Shown here: piece after piece, positions 1 through 8,228 of the stretch | Layout of the letters: every line of letters starts with the position of its first letter | Numbering within the stretch: position 1 is the stretch's first letter | NCBI GenBank assembly: GCA_028355955.1 | Contig: JAOMTQ010000002.1 | Coordinates: 66,754-108,788 of the forward strand | From: Methylophilaceae bacterium | GTDB taxonomy: Bacteria > Pseudomonadota > Gammaproteobacteria > Burkholderiales > Methylophilaceae | DNA length: 42,035 nucleotides | Reading direction: 5' to 3' | The notes under the pieces: model-generated | Told to the model about the DNA's origin: nothing | The model's input: only the letters and a program-made list of their open reading frames with translations | Database searches by the model: none | Position numbers and translations under genes: made by a program

Positions 1-441
1 AAATTCCATATAAACGGAGCTCCCTCAAAAGAGAAAATTTTAACTAAAGCTTCTATTGCGTTAGCTAAACTTCATAAAATGGGATATGCCCATGGTAGGC
101 CTTCAATCAAAGATATTTGTATGAAAAATAATAAAATTTATTTTATTGATTTTGAGGAAAATAAATTAGACAAAAATATTAATAAACAACAAACACGAGA
201 TTTATTAATTTTTATTCATAGTCTCTATCGTTTTTTTGGTGTTAAAAATGAATCTATTAAAAATATAATCAAAACCTATCAACAAAACGGTGGTGACAAA
301 GTATGGACTAGAACAAATAAGAAAATGCAAAATTGGATTTGGTTGCGTTACTTGTTTTTTTTCTTTAAAAAATCAGGTGGTAAAGACATTACACCAATAT
401 ATTGGGTTTTCAATTTCTTCAAATCTCAAAAAAACCTGTAA
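1..441 (+). CDS. Kinase-like protein, 3' part only
   Basis: The frame is open to the left edge, so the N-terminus lies outside the window; the first internal ATG is at 79. About 146 residues remain. Near the start is a helix ending LHKMGYAHGRP, then KDI, a short beta segment and YFIDFEE. An HG...D...IDFE pattern resembles the catalytic and metal-binding loops of small bacterial kinases of the Kdo/WaaP, InaA or RIO-like kind, where the aspartate of the IDFE segment would bind metal. The rest is basic and aromatic. The gene is convergent with the tRNA and rpoD. The family and substrate are inferred from these short motifs only. Confidence 0.55.
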   Translation, partial: KFHINGAPSKEKILTKASIALAKLHKMGYAHGRPSIKDICMKNNKIYFIDFEENKLDKNINKQQTRDLLIFIHSLYRFFGVKNESIKNIIKTYQQNGGDKVWTRTNKKMQNWIWLRYLFFFFKKSGGKDITPIYWVFNFFKSQKNL

Positions 442-485
442 ATATTTTATAGCCTATAACAAAAATAAAAAATCTTTGTATTTAT

Positions 486-562
486 TGGTGGGCCCACCAG
501 GACTCGAACCTGGGACCAAAGGATTATGAGTCCTCTGCTCTAACCAACTGAGCTATGAGCCC
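486..562 (-). tRNA. tRNA with CAU anticodon, probably tRNA-Ile2 (lysidine type)
   Basis: The 77-base minus-strand sequence folds as a full cloverleaf. It has a 7-bp acceptor with one G-T pair, a D arm GCTC/GAGC, an anticodon stem GAGGA/TCCTT around loop CTCATAA, a T arm CCAGG/CCTGG with TTCGAGT, and an encoded CCA. The anticodon is CAT. The GACTCATAATC...TTGGTC context looks more like the AUA-reading Ile2 tRNA, which TilS modifies, than like elongator Met; it lacks initiator features. It begins 7 bases after the rpoD stop and may be cotranscribed with rpoD. The cloverleaf is certain; the Ile2 versus Met identity is an inference. Confidence 0.93.
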
Positions 563-569
563 GATATTT

Positions 570-2522
570 TTAATCTTTATCTAAAAAGGTTTTGAGTCTT
601 TCAGATCGAGTTGGATGTCTCAGTTTGCGAAGCGCCTTGGCCTCAATTTGTCTAATACGCTCTCTCGTTACATCAAACTGTTTACCAACCTCTTCTAATG
701 TATGGTCTGTATTCATCTCAATACCAAATCTCATTCTAAGTACTTTTGCTTCACGAGGGGTTAGACTTTCTAAAATATCGGAAGTTACATGTCTTAAATT
801 CCCATATATCGCTGAATCAGCTGGAGTTAATGTACCTTGGTCTTCAATAAAATCTCCCAAGTGTGAATCTTCATCATCTCCAATTGGAGTTTCCATTGAG
901 ATTGGTTCTTTTGAAATTTTTAAAATTTTACGTATCTTTTCTTCAGGCATTTCCATTTTTTCTGCCAACTCTGACGGTTCTGGCTCTTCTCCAGTTTCCT
1001 GTAAGATTTGTCTAGAAATACGATTCATTTTATTTATTGTTTCAATCATATGTACTGGAATTCTAATTGTTCTTGCTTGGTCAGCAATTGATCTTGTAAT
1101 TGCTTGCCTAATCCACCATGTCGCATAAGTTGAAAACTTATAACCTCGTCTATACTCAAATTTATCGACCGCTTTCATAAGGCCAATATTCCCCTCTTGA
1201 ATTAAATCTAAAAACTGAAGACCTCTATTGGTATATTTTTTTGCTATTGAAATAACTAGTCTTAAGTTTGCTTCAATCATCTCTCTCTTAGCAACTTTTG
1301 CCTTGAACTCACCTTTAGTCATCTGTTTATTTATTTCTTTAAAATTCTTAATCACTAAGCCAGTTTCTTCTTCAATTTCAATTAATTTGTTTTGCTGATC
1401 AGTAATTGAATGTCTGAGCTCTTTCATTCTTTTCACATAAGGCTTATCAACTTTTAGCTCAGTCTTTAACCATTTAAGGTTGGTGGAGTTGGCTGAAAAG
1501 CTTTTTATAAAATGGCCTCTTGGCATTTTTGATTCAAAAACACAGAATTCCATAATTTCTTTTTCGTGATTCCTAATGTTTTTAATATAGATTCTAATCT
1601 TGTCACACAAAACTTCGACAAATTTGGATGAAAATCTAAAATTTACAAGCACCTTAACTATAGAATCTTGATGTTTTTTATATTCAGGATCATCCATCCA
1701 CTTTTTTTGTTTTCTTAAAGCTTCTAATTTGTTGTGTGATCTCTTAATTGAACTAAAACGCTTTAACACTTCTTTAGTAAAAATTTTAAGGTCTTCCTCT
1801 GACATTCCACTAGCCTTGCCTGTGTCATCTTGATCATCTTCTTCTTCTAATTCCTCGTCTGCTACAGTTTCTAGAGCCGCTGCGACTTTTGCTAATTCCT
1901 TTTCAGCTTCGACATCAATCAATCCATCAACAAACTCATCGACACCTAATTCATTTTTGCGGACTTTATCAGCCATTTTCATCAGATCATTAATAATTCC
2001 AGGAGAAGCAGAGATTGCTTGAACCATCAATCTTAGTCCCTCTTCTATTCTTTTGGCAATTTCAATTTCACCATCACGTGTCAATAAATCAACAGTTCCC
2101 ATTTCTCTCATATACATTCGAACTGGATCTGTTGTTCTTCCAAAATCAGAGTCAACTGTAGTAAGTGCTTGCTCTGCCTCTTCTGCAGCTTCTTCATCCG
2201 TAACCGGTGCAGGGGCATCTGACATTAACAAAGCTTCCGCATCAGGAGCTTCATCATAAACCATGATTCCCATATCATTAATAATGCCAATAATTCCTTC
2301 AACTTGTTCGCTTTCAGACACTTCATCAGGAAGATGGTCATTGATTTCGGAATGTGTAAGATAGCCTCTTTCCTTACCCATTATAATAAGAGCTTTTAGC
2401 TGCATTCTGCGGTTTTCAGCTTCTTGAGGTGTAGTTTGACCTGATAGGAGGTCTTTTAATTTTTTTACTCGGGTAACACTTTTAGTTTTTTTATCAGTGG
2501 GGTTCTTTCTAGGTCTTGCCAT
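570..2522 (-). CDS. rpoD: RNA polymerase primary sigma factor RpoD (sigma-70)
   Basis: This 650-residue protein is the housekeeping sigma factor that directs core RNA polymerase to -10/-35 promoters. Region 1.1 spans about residues 20-90 and region 1.2 starts at [11 protein letters not shown] (132-142). A non-conserved insert rich in Asp/Glu lies near 210-240. Region 2 runs about 415-490 and includes the -10 recognition helix with [10 protein letters not shown]. Region 3 follows, and region 4 ends with the -35 helix-turn-helix [18 protein letters not shown] (618-635). The length is normal for proteobacterial RpoD. The ATG has an AGAGGT ribosome site. It is the last protein gene of the rpsU-yqeY-dnaG-rpoD operon and has a candidate promoter of its own upstream. 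Confidence 0.98.
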   Translation of the reverse strand: MARPRKNPTDKKTKSVTRVKKLKDLLSGQTTPQEAENRRMQLKALIIMGKERGYLTHSEINDHLPDEVSESEQVEGIIGIINDMGIMVYDEAPDAEALLMSDAPAPVTDEEAAEEAEQALTTVDSDFGRTTDPVRMYMREMGTVDLLTRDGEIEIAKRIEEGLRLMVQAISASPGIINDLMKMADKVRKNELGVDEFVDGLIDVEAEKELAKVAAALETVADEELEEEDDQDDTGKASGMSEEDLKIFTKEVLKRFSSIKRSHNKLEALRKQKKWMDDPEYKKHQDSIVKVLVNFRFSSKFVEVLCDKIRIYIKNIRNHEKEIMEFCVFESKMPRGHFIKSFSANSTNLKWLKTELKVDKPYVKRMKELRHSITDQQNKLIEIEEETGLVIKNFKEINKQMTKGEFKAKVAKREMIEANLRLVISIAKKYTNRGLQFLDLIQEGNIGLMKAVDKFEYRRGYKFSTYATWWIRQAITRSIADQARTIRIPVHMIETINKMNRISRQILQETGEEPEPSELAEKMEMPEEKIRKILKISKEPISMETPIGDDEDSHLGDFIEDQGTLTPADSAIYGNLRHVTSDILESLTPREAKVLRMRFGIEMNTDHTLEEVGKQFDVTRERIRQIEAKALRKLRHPTRSERLKTFLDKD

Positions 2523-2575
2523 GGTTACCTCTAAGTATATTTAGGAATGATATTGCAAATAAATTTGAGTGATGG

Positions 2576-2604
2576 ATTTTATCAAAATATCCTATTTAAA
2601 TCAA
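2576..2604 (-). promoter_or_regulatory. Candidate sigma-70 promoter for rpoD
   Basis: In the 128-base dnaG-rpoD gap, the minus strand carries TTGATT, a 17-base spacer and TAAAAT, ending about 55 bases before the rpoD ATG. The -10 matches consensus at 5 of 6 positions and the -35 at 4 of 6. A separate rpoD promoter within this operon is usual in proteobacteria. In DNA this AT-rich such matches also arise by chance. Confidence 0.4.
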
Positions 2605-2650
2605 TTACTCATTACTTCTATAATTTTAAAAATTTATTAAAATTAATCAC

Positions 2651-4372
2651 TTACCTCTTGGTAACCTCTTTTAAAAACTCTTTTTCTTCAGGAGATAATG
2701 TATCAAAACTTTTGTGTTTAATCGCATCTAATTTTGATTTATTAAAGTCTTGTAATTTTATTTGTTTAATTTTTTTTCTTAAACCAATAAATTCTTCAAT
2801 GTGACTCATTTCTTCGTCAAAGTTCAACACTTGTGATTTAATTTCATCAATAAAATCATTGTCGAATCGATTACTTAAATAGTGAAATATAGATGCTGTG
2901 TTATGGTCCTCATCAACTAAAATTTTAGAAATGCATGCTTGAGCAAGTTGTTCGTCTAATGACTCTCCCCAAGCAATGTCTTTATCAGATTTTTCTACTA
3001 AATTAGGATCTAAAATTAATAATATTACAAATTTTTTTACCACAGAGTTTGTTTGTCTTTTTAATTGCTTTACCGGTGCCTTGGTAGTTCTTTTATTTTT
3101 TACTTTTATGACCTTATCTACCTCATCTATTGTTAAATTCAGTAACTCACTTATCCTTTTCTTAAACAAAAAAGCTAATTTTGATGAAGCTATTTCATCT
3201 ATTATGGGTTCTACTTCATTTAAAAATTTGACTCGGCTCTCTTGGCTAGTTAAATCATTATTTTGAGTTAAATATTGAATTACATATTCTGTTAGAGGTG
3301 TTGCATGTTTTGCTAAATCTTCAAATTGCTCTTTCGAGTTTTCTCTTACATAAGAATCTGGATCATGTTTATCACTAAGAAATAAAAATTTTAATTGCAC
3401 TTCATCTGTCACAGATGTCAATGAATTATTCATTGCTCTCCAGGCAGCAGATTTTCCAGCGTTATCGCCATCAAAGCAAAAGATTATTTCAGGCGTATAT
3501 CGCATTAATTTTTTGATATGAAAATTTGTTGTAGCAGTTCCTAATGTTGCTACGACATTACGAATATTATTTTGCGCTAAACTAACCACATCCATATAAC
3601 CCTCAACTACAAGTACATATCCTTTTTCTCTTATAGCCTTCCTTGCGGCAAGCAAACCATAAAGTTCATAACTTTTCTGAAACAATGGTGTCTCTGGGGA
3701 GTTGTAGTACTTCGGAGTATCATCTTTATCTATAACGCGACCTCCAAAGCCAACTAATTGGCCTTTCGCATTATAAATAGGAAACATAATTCTATTTCTA
3801 AAACGATCATATCTTTTCCCTTTGTCATTTTTTACGATTAGGCCTGATTTTATTAGTGCATCGTTATCATAATCTTTAAAGGCCTCATTTAAATTATTCC
3901 ATCCTTCAGGGGCAAACCCGATAGAGAATTCTTTTGCAATTTCACCAGTTAACCCTCTCGATTTTAAATACTTGATTGCTTGTGGTGAGCCCTTAAGCTT
4001 TGTTTGGTAATATTTTTTAGCTAAAATTAATGCATCTTCTAAGACAAGGTTTTCTTTCTTTTTTTCTGGTTTTTCATCAACCTGATTTGGTACAGTCAGT
4101 CCAACAGCTTTTGCTAACTCGTGAACCGCATCAATAAAATTAAGGCCATCATGATCTATCAGAAAACTTATAGCAGAGCCATGTGCACCGCAACCAAAGC
4201 AATGATAAAACTGTTTAGATGGGCTCACAGAAAAAGAGGGTGTTTTTTCTTGGTGAAAAGGGCAGCAAGCAACAAAATTCGCCCCCGCTTTTTTTAAGGG
4301 CACCCTCTTATCAATAATATCGACAACGTCGACTCTATTTAATAATTCATTGATGAAAGATTCTGGGATCAT
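2651..4372 (-). CDS. dnaG: DNA primase DnaG
   Basis: DnaG makes the RNA primers that start Okazaki fragments, working with the DnaB helicase. The 573-residue protein has the N-terminal zinc-binding domain with CPFH (37-40) and CFGC (58-61). The catalytic core carries the YNSPETPLF loop (223-231). The TOPRIM signature follows, with VVEGYMDV (255-262, Glu257) and the DGDNAG aspartates (301-306). A divergent C-terminal helicase-binding part completes it. Length is typical. It starts at ATG 4372, 38 bases after yqeY, within the macromolecular synthesis operon. Confidence 0.97.
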   Translation of the reverse strand: MIPESFINELLNRVDVVDIIDKRVPLKKAGANFVACCPFHQEKTPSFSVSPSKQFYHCFGCGAHGSAISFLIDHDGLNFIDAVHELAKAVGLTVPNQVDEKPEKKKENLVLEDALILAKKYYQTKLKGSPQAIKYLKSRGLTGEIAKEFSIGFAPEGWNNLNEAFKDYDNDALIKSGLIVKNDKGKRYDRFRNRIMFPIYNAKGQLVGFGGRVIDKDDTPKYYNSPETPLFQKSYELYGLLAARKAIREKGYVLVVEGYMDVVSLAQNNIRNVVATLGTATTNFHIKKLMRYTPEIIFCFDGDNAGKSAAWRAMNNSLTSVTDEVQLKFLFLSDKHDPDSYVRENSKEQFEDLAKHATPLTEYVIQYLTQNNDLTSQESRVKFLNEVEPIIDEIASSKLAFLFKKRISELLNLTIDEVDKVIKVKNKRTTKAPVKQLKRQTNSVVKKFVILLILDPNLVEKSDKDIAWGESLDEQLAQACISKILVDEDHNTASIFHYLSNRFDNDFIDEIKSQVLNFDEEMSHIEEFIGLRKKIKQIKLQDFNKSKLDAIKHKSFDTLSPEEKEFLKEVTKR

Positions 4373-4410
4373 TATAGAATATTATCTTAATAATGATGAA
4401 ATGGAGATAA

Positions 4411-4860
4411 TTAGGCGTTTGTTAATTTTTCTTTAATTTTTTGAGATACTTCTGCCATATTTGCTCTGCCTGATACCTTTAATTTGACTGAGTTCATTAC
4501 TGAACCCATATCTTTCATACTTTTTGCATCTGTAGCTTTAATTGCACTATCAATTTCTTTTTCTACATCCTCTGATGAAAGTGGCTCGGGCATATAAGCT
4601 TGTAAAATTTTTACTTCGAATTCTTCTTTTGCAACCAAATCATTTCTATTCGCTTTTTTGAAAGCCTCAATCGAATCACGGCGTTGCTTCAACATTTTTT
4701 CGATAATAACAAGTATCATCGAATCGTCTATTTCAACACGATCATCAACTTCTTTTTGTTTAATTGAGGATTGGAGGAGTCTGATTGCATTTAATTTTTC
4801 TGAATCTTTACTGCGCATAGCGTTTTGCATATCCACAGTAATTTTTTCTTTTAATACCAT
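4411..4860 (-). CDS. yqeY: GatB/YqeY domain protein
   Basis: This 149-residue, mostly helical protein belongs to the YqeY family, which resembles the tRNA-binding tail of GatB. Family hallmarks seen are the N-terminal LNAIRLLQSSIKQKE stretch, the KQRRDSIEAFKKANR segment (about 77-92), the ILQAYMPEPLS motif (105-115) and a small C-terminal helical domain ending in VSQKIKEKL. It lies between rpsU (11 bases upstream) and dnaG, the common proteobacterial position. A role in tRNA or translation has been proposed for the family because of the GatB relation, but no reaction is established. Confidence 0.93.
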   Translation of the reverse strand: MVLKEKITVDMQNAMRSKDSEKLNAIRLLQSSIKQKEVDDRVEIDDSMILVIIEKMLKQRRDSIEAFKKANRNDLVAKEEFEVKILQAYMPEPLSSEDVEKEIDSAIKATDAKSMKDMGSVMNSVKLKVSGRANMAEVSQKIKEKLTNA

Positions 4861-4871
4861 GAAGTACTAGA

Positions 4872-5084
4872 TTAGAATAATTTAGGAGGTAGCATTTGAT
4901 TTCTGAGTCTGCGGTATTGCCTTTTTACAGCTGCAGCAGATTTACGCTTTCTTACCCATGTGGGCTTCTCGTAAAATTCTCTTGCCCTCAAGTCATTCAA
5001 CAGACCAGTTTTTTCAATCAGTCTTTTGAATCTTCTTAAAGCTACATCAAATGGCTCATTTTCTTTTACTTTTATTGTTGACAT
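4872..5084 (-). CDS. rpsU: 30S ribosomal protein S21
   Basis: The 70-residue, strongly basic protein matches S21 along its whole length: [16 protein letters not shown] at the start, the [13 protein letters not shown] block (42-54) and the [10 protein letters not shown] tail. S21 sits on the small subunit near the anti-Shine-Dalgarno end of 16S rRNA and helps initiation. It is the first gene of the operon, followed by yqeY, dnaG and rpoD, and is preceded by a near-consensus promoter. Length is standard. Confidence 0.98.
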   Translation of the reverse strand: MSTIKVKENEPFDVALRRFKRLIEKTGLLNDLRAREFYEKPTWVRKRKSAAAVKRQYRRLRNQMLPPKLF

Positions 5085-5162
5085 TAATTATCTCTTAAAT
5101 ATAAAGTTGTAGTTTGAACAGAATTATTAAGGCTTTTAAGCTTAGTAAAACTGGAAGGCGTT

Positions 5163-5191
5163 ATTTTAATGCTAATATGCTTTTTTTTCAA
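5163..5191 (-). promoter_or_regulatory. Candidate sigma-70 promoter of the rpsU-yqeY-dnaG-rpoD operon
   Basis: On the minus strand, TTGAAA is separated by exactly 17 bases from TAAAAT, giving a predicted transcript start about 70 bases before the rpsU ATG. Both hexamers match consensus at 5 of 6 positions. The 137-base gap is divergent and must also serve tsaD, for which I could not choose a promoter with confidence. Confidence 0.55.
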
Positions 5192-5221
5192 CCAATATAA
5201 CTAAAAAATGATAACTGAATT

Positions 5222-6226
5222 ATGCTCATCTTAGGTATTGAAACATCATGTGATGAAACTGGTGTTGCAATTTATCATTCTGAAAAAGGATTGTTAGGTC
5301 ATAAACTTTATTCTCAAATTAAACTACATGCAAAGTATGGAGGCGTAGTTCCTGAACTTGCCTCGCGTGATCATATAAATTATATAATCCCCCTGATTCA
5401 GGATTTGCTTAAAGATTGTAAAATTAATATTCAAAATATTGAGGCAATCGCTTACACATCTGGGCCAGGGCTGTCTGGTGCACTATTAGTTGGAAGTAGT
5501 GTAGCTGAATCTCTCGCATGTGCATTAGGAATAAGGTCTATTCCTATTCATCATCTCGAAGGCCATTTACTTGCACCTATGCTCGAAGAAAAAAAACCTA
5601 AATTTCCCTTTATAGCCTTGCTTGTTTCTGGCGGCCATTCACAATTAATACATGTTAAAGAGCTAGGTAGATATGAAATTATAGGTGATACCCTTGATGA
5701 TGCTGCTGGGGAGGCCTTTGATAAAACAGCTCAACTATTAGGGTTAGGATATCCTGGTGGGGCTTCTTTATCTAAACTGGCTGAAAAAGGAAAAAAACGT
5801 TATGACTTACCAAGGCCGCTCTTACATTCTAATGGGCTTGATTTTAGTTTTAGTGGCCTCAAAACAGCGGTTTTATATTTAGTAAAAAAACAAGCTAATT
5901 TAACTGAAGAAATAAAAGCTGATATTGCATACGCATTTCAGGAGTCGATTACTGATGTTTTAGTAAAAAAGACAATCCAAGCATTAAAACAGGAAGGCTT
6001 AAAAAGAGTAATTATTTCCGGAGGGGTTGGGGCCAATACAGCTTTAAGGAAAAAAATTATAGCTGAATGTGAACAAAATGAATTTGCGTACTATTTTCCT
6101 GATTTAAGTTTTTGTACAGATAATGGTGCAATGATTGCGCTTGCTGGGGCACTAAGATTAAATATACCCTATAAAGAAAATTATTCATTTTCTGTAAAAC
6201 CAAGATGGAAGCTCACTGAAATTTAA
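5222..6226 (+). CDS. tsaD: tRNA N6-adenosine threonylcarbamoyltransferase TsaD
   Basis: TsaD transfers threonylcarbamoyl from threonylcarbamoyl-AMP to A37 of ANN-decoding tRNAs, working with TsaB and TsaE. The 334-residue protein shows the ASKHA fold signatures: ETSCDETGVAIY (7-18), the metal-binding histidines of HHLEGH (His111 and His115), VSGGHSQL (135-142), the SGLKTAV segment near 211 and the CTDNGAMIA motif with Asp300. Start and length match the family. It reads divergently from rpsU, a very common arrangement, and its stop abuts the plsY stop with no spacer. Confidence 0.97.
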   Translation: MLILGIETSCDETGVAIYHSEKGLLGHKLYSQIKLHAKYGGVVPELASRDHINYIIPLIQDLLKDCKINIQNIEAIAYTSGPGLSGALLVGSSVAESLACALGIRSIPIHHLEGHLLAPMLEEKKPKFPFIALLVSGGHSQLIHVKELGRYEIIGDTLDDAAGEAFDKTAQLLGLGYPGGASLSKLAEKGKKRYDLPRPLLHSNGLDFSFSGLKTAVLYLVKKQANLTEEIKADIAYAFQESITDVLVKKTIQALKQEGLKRVIISGGVGANTALRKKIIAECEQNEFAYYFPDLSFCTDNGAMIALAGALRLNIPYKENYSFSVKPRWKLTEI

Positions 6227-6817
6227 CTATTTTTTAAATTTTAATTCCGTTCCAGATAGCAATTTTTTTATATTTGCCTGATGCTTGAAAAGAATTATTA
6301 TTGTGATTAATGAGTAGGCCATACAATATAAAGCTTGATCCCCAAAAATAAAGATTCCAAAAAAAGGTGCTGAAATTGCAGCCACAATTGCTGCTAATGA
6401 GGAATAACGCCAAATACCAAAAACTATAAGCCAAATACTAAGCACGATTAAAGCTAGTTTAAAATTTAATGCAATAAGAATTCCTATTGCAGTTGCAACT
6501 CCCTTCCCACCTCGAAATTTATAAAAAATAGGATAGATATGCCCTATTAAAACTGCAAGTGCGACGCATACAATTATTAAATCATCAAAGCCTAAATATT
6601 CTGCAATGGCCAAGACAAATATGGCTTTTAGTAAGTCTCCCAATAATGTAAAAATCGCTGCTTTTTTATTTCCGCTTCTCATCACATTAGTAGCGCCAGG
6701 ATTTTTTGATCCTATTGTTCTTGGATCAGGTAAGTTAAAAAAACGACTTACAATAATTCCAGAGGAAATAGAGCCCACTAAATAAGCAAACAAGATTATT
6801 AATAACTGATTTATCAT
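6227..6817 (-). CDS. plsY: Acyl-phosphate glycerol-3-phosphate acyltransferase PlsY
   Basis: PlsY is an inner-membrane enzyme that makes lysophosphatidic acid from acyl-phosphate and glycerol-3-phosphate, the first step of phospholipid synthesis. The 196-residue protein has about five hydrophobic segments. Its active-site motifs are GSISSG (15-20), GSKNPGATNVMR (36-47) and KFRGGKGVAT near 100-109. It is convergent with tsaD and divergent from folB across 35 bases. The tsaD-plsY-folB neighbourhood is common in proteobacteria. Confidence 0.95.
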   Translation of the reverse strand: MINQLLIILFAYLVGSISSGIIVSRFFNLPDPRTIGSKNPGATNVMRSGNKKAAIFTLLGDLLKAIFVLAIAEYLGFDDLIIVCVALAVLIGHIYPIFYKFRGGKGVATAIGILIALNFKLALIVLSIWLIVFGIWRYSSLAAIVAAISAPFFGIFIFGDQALYCMAYSLITIIILFKHQANIKKLLSGTELKFKK

Positions 6818-6852
6818 ATAAACTATTATATTTCAAAAATCATAAACCATTA

Positions 6853-7200
6853 ATGACTAACCATATTTTTCTTCAAAAACTAAAAGTAAACACCAAAATA
6901 GGTTACTTTGAATGGGAAAGAGCAACTGAACAAGAATTAATTATTGATATTGATATAGAGCTAAGTGGAAATCAAATTTTTGATTCAGATGATATATCGA
7001 AAACTGTTGATTATGCGCAAGTTAGAGAATCTATAGTTCTAATCGCAAATAACCATAAATTTCATCTTTTAGAACCATTTGGAGAAGAAATTATTAAGAA
7101 ACTCAAACATAATTTTCTATTTAAAAAGATCAAACTTAGAATAGCAAAACAGAAAATACTTCCTGATACAGATCAAGTTGGTATTATTCTTGAGCGCTAA
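6853..7200 (+). CDS. folB: Dihydroneopterin aldolase FolB
   Basis: FolB converts 7,8-dihydroneopterin to 6-hydroxymethyl-dihydropterin and glycolaldehyde in folate synthesis. The 115-residue protein has the family N-terminus IFLQKLKVNTKIGYFEWER, with the conserved glutamate in FEWE. It also has the VDYAQV segment (about 55-60), LEPFGEEI in place of the common EALAERI, and a C-terminal K-containing strand ending VGIILER. The family length is about 115-125. Its stop abuts the xerD stop on the other strand. Confidence 0.92.
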   Translation: MTNHIFLQKLKVNTKIGYFEWERATEQELIIDIDIELSGNQIFDSDDISKTVDYAQVRESIVLIANNHKFHLLEPFGEEIIKKLKHNFLFKKIKLRIAKQKILPDTDQVGIILER

Positions 7201-8109
7201 TCACCCTCTTGGATGATGAGACTTATGAATTTTTTTCAATCTCTCTCGAGCTACATGTGTATATATTTGTGTTGTAGAAATATCGCTATGCCCCAATAAC
7301 ATTTGAACTACTCTTAAATCTGCCCCATGATTTATTAAGTGAGTGGCAAACGCGTGTCGAAGGATATGTGGAGAAATAGATTGTTTAATATTAGCAATAA
7401 TGGAATATTTTTTTATTGAGTGCCAAAAAGTTTGTCGCGTCATAGACTTCCCATGGTGCGTTACAAATAAATATTTTGACTTTTTATTTTTCAAAATATC
7501 TTCCCTTGCTGATAAAAGATATTTCTGTATATGATCCATTGCTTCTTCGCCTATAGGAACTAGTCGGGTTTTATCTCCTTTACCAGTTACTCGAATGACA
7601 CCATCATTAAGATTTAATTCTGTTAATTGAATATTAACCAGTTCAGTAACCCGAAGTCCACAAGCATATAAAAGTTCAATCATAGCCTTGTCTCTCAACC
7701 CAATATCATTATTAATATCAGGAGCTCCCAATAAACTTTCCACCTCATCTTCACTTAAGCTTTTAGGTAATGACTTTGGAATTTTTGGTTTTTGTATTTG
7801 TAAGGTAGGGTCTTTGGTTATCTTTTTTTCCCGATATAAGAACCTATAAAACCTTCTGAGAGTTGAAAGCATCCTTGAAATACTTCGGGCCTTTGAGGAT
7901 GGGAACTTAAATGATAGATATTGTTGAATATCTGACCTTGTAACATTTTCTAAATTTAGTGTGTCAGTTTTGTTAAGCCAATTAGTAAAATTATATAAAT
8001 CAAATCTATAACTATTAAGTGTATTTTTTGATAACCCATCCTCAAGCCATAAATGATCAATAAATTCGTCAATTATTACATTCTTTTTCTTATCTAGTTT
8101 ATCAGCCAA
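7201..8109 (-). CDS. xerD: Site-specific tyrosine recombinase XerD
   Basis: XerD works with XerC at dif to resolve chromosome dimers. From the chosen TTG the protein has 302 residues, close to the usual 298-300. The full catalytic set is present: Arg153 in GLRVTEL, Lys177 in GKGDKTR, His248 and Arg251 in HILRH, His274 in LLGHS and nucleophile Tyr283 in TQIYTH. The C-terminus HHPRG is XerD-like. The frame opens at an earlier TTG (8139), but the TTG at 8109 has a strong AAGGAAG site 7 bases upstream, so I start there. No ATG is available at the N-terminus. Confidence 0.92.
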   Translation of the reverse strand: MADKLDKKKNVIIDEFIDHLWLEDGLSKNTLNSYRFDLYNFTNWLNKTDTLNLENVTRSDIQQYLSFKFPSSKARSISRMLSTLRRFYRFLYREKKITKDPTLQIQKPKIPKSLPKSLSEDEVESLLGAPDINNDIGLRDKAMIELLYACGLRVTELVNIQLTELNLNDGVIRVTGKGDKTRLVPIGEEAMDHIQKYLLSAREDILKNKKSKYLFVTHHGKSMTRQTFWHSIKKYSIIANIKQSISPHILRHAFATHLINHGADLRVVQMLLGHSDISTTQIYTHVARERLKKIHKSHHPRG

Positions 8110-8116
8110 TGAATTT

Positions 8117-8123
8117 CTTCCTT
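8117..8123 (-). promoter_or_regulatory. Ribosome binding site deciding the xerD start
   Basis: AAGGAAG on the minus strand ends 7 bases before the TTG at 8107-8109. It lies inside the longer open frame that begins at TTG 8139, which itself has no purine-rich leader. This favours the shorter, family-length XerD. Confidence 0.6.
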
Positions 8124-8182
8124 GTACTCTTAATGTCAATATTTGTTTATATCTACCTAATTAGAATACTTTTATTACAGAA

Positions 8183-8210
8183 TAAAAAAAAGCCCCTATG
8201 GGGCTTTTTA
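8183..8210 (-). terminator. Rho-independent terminator after rplS
   Basis: The minus strand forms a stem AAGCCCC/GGGGCTT with a three-base loop, followed by a run of about eight T. It lies 19 bases beyond the rplS stop and ends the rpsP-rimM-trmD-rplS operon. A shorter T run on the plus strand could make it weakly bidirectional. Confidence 0.85.
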
Positions 8211-8228
8211 AGGAAGAAGCCTTGTAAA

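Noticed and set aside
486-499. Perfect palindrome TGGTGGGCCCACCA as a possible operator
   Set aside because: It is formed by the acceptor 3' strand, discriminator and CCA of the tRNA.
290-529. Small plus-strand frame ending in GPPGLEPGTKGL
   Set aside because: The ending is the well-known artefact of translating the antisense of a tRNA T arm and anticodon arm; the frame lies over the kinase gene and the tRNA.
592-1128. 178-codon frame antisense to rpoD
   Set aside because: It is the shadow of conserved sigma region 2-4 codons, has no ribosome site or family likeness, and is Ser/Ile-rich as expected of an antisense frame.
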